Source: Actibacterium lipolyticum (GTDB lineage Bacteria > Pseudomonadota > Alphaproteobacteria > Rhodobacterales > Rhodobacteraceae). From it: DNA of 64,000 nucleotides. The stretch lies in the NCBI RefSeq assembly GCF_900184935.1, contig NZ_FXYE01000001.1:1240001-1304000 (forward strand). Direction: 5' to 3'. This document shows positions 57,561 to 64,000 of this stretch, piece after piece. The notes below the pieces were generated by a model. The model was given only the letters and a program-made list of their open reading frames with translations. It was not told the DNA's origin and made no database searches. Every line of letters starts with the position of its first letter. The first letter of the stretch is position 1. Position numbers and translations under genes: made by a program.

Positions 57561-57624
57561 ACTGCCAGTATGTCAGTGTGTAGAGTTGTGATTGCAATGG
57601 TCGCTCCTGAACCGACCAGTTCAG
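57561..57624. promoter_or_regulatory. Two operator-like inverted repeats between the RND unit and yfgM
   Basis: ACTGCCA-GTA-TGTCAGT (57561-57577) pairs in six of seven arm positions. CTGAAC-N6-GTTCAG (57607-57624) is a perfect inverted repeat. They lie 48-111 bases upstream of the adaptor. TetR-family repressors commonly bind such sites near efflux genes; no regulator gene is present in the window. Confidence 0.5.
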
Positions 57625-57747
57625 AATAAACTTTTCTGCAACGCGGCGCAAGATGGGCATGCCCCAAGGCCGGGCAGGGCTTGGCAAGTGGCCGGGGCAT
57701 GGGGTAAGACGTGGCCGGTCAAGCCCTGTAAGGCTAGAGAGAGGCAC

Positions 57748-58401
57748 ATGAGCAATCCCGAAAACTTTATCGAAGAAGTGACCGAAGAAGTCCGCCGCGA
57801 TCAGCTTTTTATGCTTTTCCGCCGTTACGGATGGATCGCGGTTGTAGCCGTCCTTTTGTTGGTGGGCGGTGCCGCGTTTAATGAATGGCGCAAGGCGAAA
57901 ACCGTTGCCGCCTCGCAAGAGCTTGGCGATGCCATGCTTGCCGCGCTAGAGGCGAATGAACCCGCCGAACGCGTGACAGCCCTGGAAGCGATCGAAGCAT
58001 CAGGAAACGCCGAAGCCTTGGTTGAGTTTTTGGCCGCTGGCGAAGAACTTGCTGGCGAAGATCCGGCTGCGGCCGCTGCGCGTTTTGCTGTGATTGCTGA
58101 AAACAACGATCTGCCGTTGGCCTATCGCCAGCTTGCGACGCTGAAGCAGGTGTTTGCGCAAGGCGCGACCGTGGCTGGCGAAGAACGCCTTGCCACGCTC
58201 AGCCCTTTGACCGCGCCGGGTCAGCCCTTCCGTGCCTTGGCTGAAGAACAGTCCGCGCTTATCGAAGCAGAGCTGGGTCAGACAGACGCCGCGATCGAAC
58301 GCTTGCGCGAGCTGTTGACCGCCAGTGATGCGACGGCGGGGTTGCGTCAGCGGGCCTCTCAGTTGATTGTGGCATTGGGTGGGTCGCTTGAGGGCCTGTA
58401 A
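57748..58401 (+). CDS. YfgM-like TPR-domain membrane protein
   Basis: The protein is 217 aa. A short cytoplasmic N-terminus (NFIEEVTEEVRRDQLFMLFR), one membrane helix (about 29-46, WIAVVAVLLLVGGAAF) and a periplasmic TPR-like domain match YfgM/PpiD-associated proteins. GAGAGAGG precedes ATG 57748. It sits before bamB and der, the same order as in many proteobacteria, which supports a role in envelope protein handling. Confidence 0.85.
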   Translation: MSNPENFIEEVTEEVRRDQLFMLFRRYGWIAVVAVLLLVGGAAFNEWRKAKTVAASQELGDAMLAALEANEPAERVTALEAIEASGNAEALVEFLAAGEELAGEDPAAAAARFAVIAENNDLPLAYRQLATLKQVFAQGATVAGEERLATLSPLTAPGQPFRALAEEQSALIEAELGQTDAAIERLRELLTASDATAGLRQRASQLIVALGGSLEGL

Positions 58402-58480
58402 TCGGTTGTCGATACAGGCCTTTTCATAGCGACTGAGGTGCGGCATAGATCGTACCGACAAGTAAAAGGGACATTGGGCG

Positions 58481-59806
58481 TTGAAACTTTCCCAAGGTAT
58501 CGGAATTCTGACGTTGGTGTCGGCGCTTGGTGCGTGTGGCGAACGCGAGCTTATCCTTGATGGGGAGCGGTTCGGCGTGCGCGATGCGCTTTTAGCTGAA
58601 GGTGCCGAGGGTGCAGAAGCGGTTTCCGCCAATGTCGTGCGCCCGATCAGCCTTCCTGCACAGCAGTCACAGACCGATTGGTTGCAGACACGGGGCAACG
58701 CTGCGCACCGGGTTGTGCATCCAGCGCTGGGAACGTCCCTGACAAGCACGTGGAGCGTGAACATCGGTGCGGGCGACAGCCGTAAGCACAAGATCACGGC
58801 GGAACCGGTTATCGCTGGCGGCCGTGTGTTCACTTTGGATTCTCAAAGCCGCGTGATGGCGCATTCGACATCTGGCGCGGTTCTGTGGTCGGCCGACCTG
58901 ACCCCAGCGACAGAGCGCGCAGAAGATGCCTCTGGTGGCGGGCTTGCCTTTGGGGATGGCCGTTTGTTCGTGACCACCGGTTTTGGGGCGCTTGTGGCGC
59001 TTGATCCGGCCACCGGCCAAGAACTGTGGGAGCAAAAAACCGAAGCCGCAGTAAGCGGCGCGCCATCTTACCGCGATGGTTTGGTTTATGTCGTTTCGCG
59101 TGACAACCGCGCATGGGCGATTACCGCCGACGATGGCCGCGTTCAGTGGCAATTGCCGGGCACACCATCCGAATCCGGCATGGTGGGCGGCGCTGCACCT
59201 GCGGTGACTGATCGTCTGGCGGTATTCCCGTTCGGATCATCCGAAATGGTGGCGACCCTGCGCAAAAGCGGTGTGCGGGTATGGGCCTCGTCCATCTCGG
59301 GGCAGCGGCGCGGCCGGGTTTATACGACCATCAGTGACATCACGGGTGATCCGGTGGTGGATGGAAACGTAATTTATGTTGGCAACCAGTCCGGCCGTAC
59401 GGTGGCGATCAGCGCCTCAAGCGGCGAGCGGTTGTGGACAGCGAATGACGGTGCCTACAGCCCGGTTTTCCCGGCTGGCGACTCTGTCTTCCTTGTGTCG
59501 GATCAGGCCGAACTGGTGCGCCTTGATGCGGCAACTGGCGAACGTGTCTGGGCGGTAGAGCTGCCTTACTTCGTCAAGGAAAAGACAAAACGGCGCAAAT
59601 CAATCTATGCCCATTACGGCCCGGTGCTGGCTGGTGGGCGGCTTGTTGTTGCGTCCGATGATGGGCTTGTGCGCTTTTTCTCTCCTGAAAGTGGCGCGCT
59701 TGTCGGAACGTTGGAATTGCCCTCTGGCGCATCGGCAGAGCCGGTCGTGGCGGGCAGCACACTTTACCTTGTGACCTCGAACGGCCAATTGCACGCTTTC
59801 CGCTGA
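58481..59806 (+). CDS. bamB: Outer-membrane assembly lipoprotein BamB
   Basis: The protein is 441 aa. The signal peptide ends in a lipobox (ALGAC, Cys about 19). An eight-bladed PQQ-like beta-propeller follows, with repeated LDPATGQELWE, TADDGRVQWQLPG and DAATGERVWAVELP units. BamB helps BamA insert outer-membrane proteins. The start is TTG 58481 with AAAAGGG about 11 bases upstream; no ATG in frame gives a signal peptide. Confidence 0.9.
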   Translation: MKLSQGIGILTLVSALGACGERELILDGERFGVRDALLAEGAEGAEAVSANVVRPISLPAQQSQTDWLQTRGNAAHRVVHPALGTSLTSTWSVNIGAGDSRKHKITAEPVIAGGRVFTLDSQSRVMAHSTSGAVLWSADLTPATERAEDASGGGLAFGDGRLFVTTGFGALVALDPATGQELWEQKTEAAVSGAPSYRDGLVYVVSRDNRAWAITADDGRVQWQLPGTPSESGMVGGAAPAVTDRLAVFPFGSSEMVATLRKSGVRVWASSISGQRRGRVYTTISDITGDPVVDGNVIYVGNQSGRTVAISASSGERLWTANDGAYSPVFPAGDSVFLVSDQAELVRLDAATGERVWAVELPYFVKEKTKRRKSIYAHYGPVLAGGRLVVASDDGLVRFFSPESGALVGTLELPSGASAEPVVAGSTLYLVTSNGQLHAFR

Positions 59807-59854
59807 CGCGAGAATGGTGTAGGCGGGCGGCTTGGAATCGCTTCGGAGCTTCAG

Positions 59855-61309
59855 ATGAGCTTTACGCTGGCCATTGTTGGCCGCCCCAATGTGGGGAAAT
59901 CAACGCTATTTAACCGCCTGGTTGGCAAACGCCTGGCGCTGGTCGACGACCAGCCCGGCGTCACGCGCGACTTGCGCGAAGGCGAAGCGCGCCTTGCCGA
60001 TCTGCGGTTCACCGTGATCGACACCGCCGGTCTGGAAGAGGCGACGGATGAATCGCTTCAGGGTCGGATGCGGCGTTTGACTGAACGCGCGGTTGAAATG
60101 GCAGACATCTGTCTGTTCATGATCGACGCGCGCGCGGGTGTCTTGCCTGCCGACGAAGTGTTCGCCGAAATCCTGCGCAAGAAATCCGCGCATGTCATTC
60201 TGGCCGCGAACAAGGGCGAAGGGGCCGCTGCCGACGCTGGCGTGATCGAAGCTTATTCTCTTGGCCTTGGGGAGCCTTTGCGTCTGTCCGCCGAACACGG
60301 CGAAGGCATGAACGAGCTTTACACGATGCTTCTGCCCCTGGCCGATGAGTTCGCTGAAAAAGCTGCGATGAACGCGCCGGAAACGGACGTCGACGTTGAT
60401 GAAGACGACGAAGGCCCGCGCGTTCCGACAAAAGCACGGCCCTTGCAAGTTGCTGTTGTTGGTCGCCCGAATGCGGGCAAATCGACTTTGATCAACCAGA
60501 TCATCGGCGAAGACCGGCTTTTGACCGGCCCCGAGGCCGGGATCACCCGCGACGCCATCTCGACCCAGTTTGAATGGGAAGGCACACCGGTGCGTATCTG
60601 GGACACCGCCGGGATGCGCAAGAAAGCCAAGGTTCAGGAAAAGCTTGAAAAGCTATCCGTGTCTGATGGCCTGCGTGCGGTTAAGTTCGCCGAAGTCGTT
60701 GTGGTGCTGCTGGATGTTGGCATCCCCTTCGAACAACAGGATCTGCGCATCGCCGATCTGGCCGAACGCGAAGGTCGTGCCGTTGTTATTGCCGTCAACA
60801 AGTGGGACCTTGAAGACGAAAAGCAGGACAAGCTTAAAGAACTGCGCGAGGAATTCGCGCGTTTGCTGCCCCAGCTGAAAGGTGCGCCTTTGGTGACCGT
60901 TTCTGCGAAGACGGGCAGGGGCATGGACAGACTTCACGCCGCGATCATGAAATCGCACGAAGTTTGGAACCGTCGCGTTTCAACGGCGCGCCTGAACCGC
61001 TGGCTGACTGGTATGCTAGAGGTGCATCCGCCCCCCGCACCGGGCGGCAAGCGCATCAAGCTGCGGTATATGACACAGGTAAAAACCCGCCCGCCGGGCT
61101 TTGTTGTGATGTGTTCGCATCCTGAAAAGCTGCCGGAAAGCTATAAGCGGTATCTGGTAAACGGGTTGCGCACGGACTTTGACATGCCGGGTACGCCGAT
61201 CCGACTGACGATGCGCAGTCAGGCGGATAAGAACCCCTATAAGGGCAAGAAAAAGTCGACCCCGTCGCGGTTGCGCAAGCATTTGGATAAGAAGCCGCAC
61301 GGCGAATAA
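59855..61309 (+). CDS. der: Ribosome-biogenesis GTPase Der (EngA)
   Basis: The protein is 484 aa with tandem G domains. First: GRPNVGKST (8-16), [12 protein letters not shown] (variant of NKxD). Second: GRPNAGKST (about 205-213), [26 protein letters not shown]-like domain (about 375-460) and a basic tail follow. It acts in 50S assembly. The first-domain G4 motif ending in Glu rather than Asp (AANKGEG) is a small departure. Confidence 0.96.
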   Translation: MSFTLAIVGRPNVGKSTLFNRLVGKRLALVDDQPGVTRDLREGEARLADLRFTVIDTAGLEEATDESLQGRMRRLTERAVEMADICLFMIDARAGVLPADEVFAEILRKKSAHVILAANKGEGAAADAGVIEAYSLGLGEPLRLSAEHGEGMNELYTMLLPLADEFAEKAAMNAPETDVDVDEDDEGPRVPTKARPLQVAVVGRPNAGKSTLINQIIGEDRLLTGPEAGITRDAISTQFEWEGTPVRIWDTAGMRKKAKVQEKLEKLSVSDGLRAVKFAEVVVVLLDVGIPFEQQDLRIADLAEREGRAVVIAVNKWDLEDEKQDKLKELREEFARLLPQLKGAPLVTVSAKTGRGMDRLHAAIMKSHEVWNRRVSTARLNRWLTGMLEVHPPPAPGGKRIKLRYMTQVKTRPPGFVVMCSHPEKLPESYKRYLVNGLRTDFDMPGTPIRLTMRSQADKNPYKGKKKSTPSRLRKHLDKKPHGE

Positions 61310-61433
61310 TCGATTGGCATCGCGGGTGGTTCAGCTGCCCGCGATACTTTGCGCGCTGGTGTGAATTCTTGGAAATCGTCCGCGATCACGCGCCCCATAT
61401 CCAAGCATTTTCTAATCATAGCTTGTCATAAGA

Positions 61434-61465
61434 ACGCCGACGCAATCGAGTTGCGCCGGCGTTTT
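61434..61465 (+). terminator. Rho-independent terminator downstream of der
   Basis: ACGCCGACGCAA and TTGCGCCGGCGT pair in 11 of 12 positions around a five-base loop and are followed by TTTT. It lies between the converging der and edd genes. Confidence 0.8.
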
Positions 61466-61489
61466 GATCGTCAGATTTTTGGCCGGTCT

Positions 61490-63295
61490 TTAGATGACGA
61501 CGGCAGCGCCTTCCGTGGCAATGCCGACATTCTGGCGGAAGCTTTCAAACATCTCGCGTCCAAGGCCCTGACGGTTCGCAGTCAGATCAACGGTGATTGC
61601 CTCGCGCGTGTCAAAGTCGGCTTCCAGCACGGCAAGCGTGCCTTCGACCGCGTCCAAGCGGATCAAATCGCCATCGCGCACTTTGGCCAGCGGGCCACCT
61701 TGCGCAGCTTCGGGGCAAACGTGGATGGCGGCAGGAACTTTGCCCGACGCGCCCGACATGCGCCCATCCGTTACCAGCGCAACCTTTAGGCCGCGATCTT
61801 GCAACACAGCAAGAGTAGGGGTCAGCGAGTGAAGTTCGGGCATCCCGTTCGCCTTTGGCCCTTGGAAGCGGACCACAACGATGGTGTCTTCGGTGAATTC
61901 CCCGGCTTTGAAGGCTGTTTTCACATCTTCTTGGTCGTGGAAGACGCGCGCTTTGGCTTCGATCACATGGCGTTCTGGTGCGACAGCAGACACTTTGATC
62001 ATGCCGCGGCCCAAGTTCCCGTTCAGGCTTTTCAACCCGCCCGATTTCTGGAACGCGTCCGACGCCGGGCGCAGGATTTTTTCGTTCAGCGATTTGCCAG
62101 CACCGTCTTGCCATTTAACCGCGCCGTCGATCAGCTTTGGCTCTTTCGTATAAAGCGCAAGACCATCGCCCGCGACGGTGACGGTATCAGGGTGCAGGTG
62201 GCCACCGTCCAGCAGCTCTCCGATCATATAGCCAAGCCCACCGGCGGCGTGGAAATGGTTCACGTCGGCTAGGCCGTTCGGGTAAACTTTGGCCATCAAT
62301 GGGGTCACTTCGGACAGGGCGGCGAAATCGTCGATGTCGATGATAACGCCAGCGGCACGGGCCATCGCGGGCAGGTGCAGCACAAGGTTGGTCGAACCAC
62401 CGGTGGCCATCAGGCCAACGATACCGTTCACAAACGCTTTTTCGTCAAGCACTTGGCTGGCCGGGCGGAAGTCGTTGCCAAGGGCCGTGATCGCCAATGC
62501 CCGTTCCGCACCCGCCGCAGTCAGTGCATCGCGCAGCGGTGTGTTCGGGTTCACGAAAGACGCGCCGGGCAGGTGAAGCCCCATGAACTCCATCAGCATC
62601 TGGTTAGAGTTCGCGGTGCCGTAGAACGTACAGGTGCCGGGGCCGTGGTAAGAGGCCATCTCGGCCTCCATCAACTTGTCGCGGCCCACTTCGCCGGTCG
62701 CGAATTGTTGGCGGACTTTGGCTTTTTCGTCGTTGGGCAGGCCGCTGACCATCGGGCCAGCGGGCAGGAACACCGCCGGGATGTGGCCAAAGCTGGCGGC
62801 GGCCATCACAAGGCCGGGCACGATCTTATCGCACACCCCAAGGAACACGGCCGCATCGAATGTGTTGTGCGACAGGCCCACGCCCGCCGCCAATGCGATC
62901 ACGTCGCGGGAAAACAGCGAAAGCTCCATCCCGGTCTGGCCTTGGGTCACGCCATCACACATGGCCGGAACGCCGCCCGCAACTTGGGCAGTGCCGCCAG
63001 CCTTGCGTACGGCTTGCTTGATTAGGTTGGGATATGTCTCAAATGGCTGGTGCGCCGAAAGCATATCGTTATAAGCAGTGATGATGCCAAGGTTCGGCGC
63101 GCGGCCATCGGCCAACGTGCTTTTGTCATCGCCCATTGCCGCATATGCGTGGGCTTGGTTGCCGCATGTCAGGTGGGCGCGGGCGGTTCCCGCGTCTGTT
63201 GCGCGGGCCATACGGTCAAGATACGCCGACCGGCTATCGCGGGATCGTTCGATGATCTGGTCGGTGACCTTGGCGACGGTGCTGTTAAGGGCCAT
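61490..63295 (-). CDS. edd: Phosphogluconate dehydratase (Entner-Doudoroff)
   Basis: The protein is 601 aa, IlvD/Edd family. The cluster cysteines lie in [20 protein letters not shown] and [34 protein letters not shown] is also diagnostic. It converts 6-phosphogluconate to KDPG. The usual partner eda is not within the window. The promoter contains a perfect GTTAGCGCTAAC palindrome, suggesting sugar-responsive control. Confidence 0.95.
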   Translation of the reverse strand: MALNSTVAKVTDQIIERSRDSRSAYLDRMARATDAGTARAHLTCGNQAHAYAAMGDDKSTLADGRAPNLGIITAYNDMLSAHQPFETYPNLIKQAVRKAGGTAQVAGGVPAMCDGVTQGQTGMELSLFSRDVIALAAGVGLSHNTFDAAVFLGVCDKIVPGLVMAAASFGHIPAVFLPAGPMVSGLPNDEKAKVRQQFATGEVGRDKLMEAEMASYHGPGTCTFYGTANSNQMLMEFMGLHLPGASFVNPNTPLRDALTAAGAERALAITALGNDFRPASQVLDEKAFVNGIVGLMATGGSTNLVLHLPAMARAAGVIIDIDDFAALSEVTPLMAKVYPNGLADVNHFHAAGGLGYMIGELLDGGHLHPDTVTVAGDGLALYTKEPKLIDGAVKWQDGAGKSLNEKILRPASDAFQKSGGLKSLNGNLGRGMIKVSAVAPERHVIEAKARVFHDQEDVKTAFKAGEFTEDTIVVVRFQGPKANGMPELHSLTPTLAVLQDRGLKVALVTDGRMSGASGKVPAAIHVCPEAAQGGPLAKVRDGDLIRLDAVEGTLAVLEADFDTREAITVDLTANRQGLGREMFESFRQNVGIATEGAAVVI

Positions 63296-63638
63296 GATTT
63301 TGTTCCTTCCGAAGCGCGGTGTGCCTTGGGCGCAGATATAACGGTTAGCGCTAACAAGGCCAAGTGCAATTGTCGGCGCTCTCCCTATGGTAGTGTAGAT
63401 AGTGATATTTGGCGATAAACGCCCGCATTTGCTTGATTTATCTAACTATTGCCTCATTTTCGTTGCTTGAAATGCAAATTCTAATGTTGCAAGTAGCTTA
63501 AGAACACATCTCAGAGAGTTTAACGGGTGCTTTGAGGGTGGCGCTAACATTCGTAGCCTCGCAAGGGCGATGCGCGAATGTTTGTGGTGCGGTATAGATT
63601 AGAACATCGGGTGCGGTTCACCCACAATGGAGTGTACA
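63296..63638. other. Divergent edd / lipoprotein intergenic region
   Basis: These 343 bases hold no gene. They contain the palindrome at 63344-63355 and a half-match GGCGCTAAC at about 63540-63548. The middle part is A/T-rich (63400-63500) and should carry both promoters. Confidence 0.5.
63344..63355. promoter_or_regulatory. edd: LacI-type palindromic operator upstream of edd
   Basis: GTTAGCGCTAAC is a perfect 12-base palindrome with the central CG typical of LacI/GntR-class sugar regulators. It lies 49-60 bases upstream of the edd ATG. Confidence 0.7.
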
Positions 63639-64000
63639 ATGCGGAAATTCAGACTTGGTGTCGTACTTATCGCGGCGATGAGCCTTTCAGCCTGTGAAGA
63701 GTTCGTTAGTGCGGCCTCTGGTAGCTTGACGGGTGAAGCACACGAAGGCCTTCCCCTTCCACTGATGGAAGAACCGGTGAACGTCACGCGCAGTGCCGTG
63801 GTTGTTCCTGAGCGGCTAGAGGTGAACCACGCCAATACCTATTTCCCGAACGCCGACATTGTTTGGCGTGAAGATCCGTTTGGCGACCGTCGCGCTCAGG
63901 TTAAGGCTATTATCGAAAACGCGCTGGCACAAGGTGTTGCAACGCACAAATCTGGCCGCCGGGTAGCCGTTGAGATTCAGATCGAGCGGTTCCACTCGCT
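63639..64000 (+). CDS. Lipoprotein, DUF6778-like, 3' end cut off
   Basis: About 120 codons are visible. MRKFRLGVVLIAAMSLSAC is a lipoprotein signal with the lipid-modified Cys at 19. The region after it (WREDPFGDRRAQVKAIIENA, RRVAVEIQIERF) resembles Rhodobacteraceae DUF6778 proteins. ATG 63639 is preceded by GGAGTG. The gene continues past the window. Confidence 0.75.
   Translation, partial: MRKFRLGVVLIAAMSLSACEEFVSAASGSLTGEAHEGLPLPLMEEPVNVTRSAVVVPERLEVNHANTYFPNADIVWREDPFGDRRAQVKAIIENALAQGVATHKSGRRVAVEIQIERFHS

Overview
The window looks like a chromosomal segment from an alphaproteobacterium of the Rhodobacteraceae (Roseobacter/Rhodobacter lineage). The evidence is a red-type (form IC) RuBisCO operon with cbbX, a heterotetrameric sarcosine oxidase operon in the order soxBDAG, a ccmI-ruvX-DUF1289 block, a YfgM-like/bamB/der block, a lone edd, and GC-rich alphaproteobacterial codon use. 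I do not assign a species. No rRNA, tRNA or CRISPR array was seen. LAYOUT. 1-1.8 kb: the 5' part of an ectoine hydrolase-like gene, divergent from a class-III aminotransferase (ectoine/diaminobutyrate catabolism is the likely theme). 1.8-17.1 kb: a Calvin-cycle operon read leftwards from a divergent cbbR: cbbF, cbbP, cbbT, gap, pgk, cbbA, cbbL, cbbS, cbbX, cbbE, then a small redox pair (an exported metallo-beta-lactamase-fold protein and a thioredoxin-like protein), then cbbZ and cbbY, and finally a TIGR01244-type sulfurtransferase. Most genes overlap or lie within about 25 bases of each other. The redox pair has its own triple inverted-repeat operator. 17.1-19.1 kb: a LysR regulator followed by two half-size tandem paralogous permease genes. 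19.3-34.6 kb: a mobilizable genomic island of about 15.2 kb inserted into the 5' end of dusA. The displaced native dusA start (TTG, 19321) remains at the left junction. The right junction gives dusA a new start (34498). The near-duplicate att sequence is at 19357-19374 and 34564-34581. The island carries a two-gene unit (DUF4747-like protein plus a four-helix membrane protein), a glycine-zipper micro-protein, two PrtN-like small regulators, a possible oriT hairpin, a MobV-like relaxase, a KfrA-like DNA-binding protein with a nested operator, a Rep-like protein, a complete type I restriction-modification system (hsdM, hsdS, hsdR) and the tyrosine integrase. 34.5-39.7 kb: dusA, a Bcr/CflA-type MFS exporter, a TauE/SafE permease, and ccmI-ruvX-DUF1289. 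39.8-45.3 kb: the sarcosine oxidase operon. 45.4-50.8 kb: a methyltransferase, sodB, an unrecognised protein, rarD overlapping a LOG-family gene, and a LysM protein. 50.8-52.7 kb: an Atm1-type ABC exporter. 52.7-57.5 kb: an RND efflux pump pair with two inverted-repeat operators upstream. 57.7-61.3 kb: YfgM-like, bamB and der. 61.5-63.3 kb: edd with a LacI-type palindrome. 63.6 kb to the end: a truncated lipoprotein gene. HOW IT WORKS TOGETHER. The operon supplies autotrophic CO2 fixation, including the RuBisCO activase (CbbX) and disposal of RuBisCO by-products (CbbZ for phosphoglycolate, CbbY for misfire sugar phosphates). Ectoine and sarcosine genes point to use of marine osmolytes and methylated amines. 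The island looks like a non-self-transmissible mobilizable element that carries host-defence functions. The most noteworthy points are the sequence-level reconstruction of its dusA insertion with repeated TGTTGCAC sites at both ends, a 20-base perfect repeat shared by the integrase and prtN-like promoters, and the uncharacterised DUF4747-like/membrane-protein pair.
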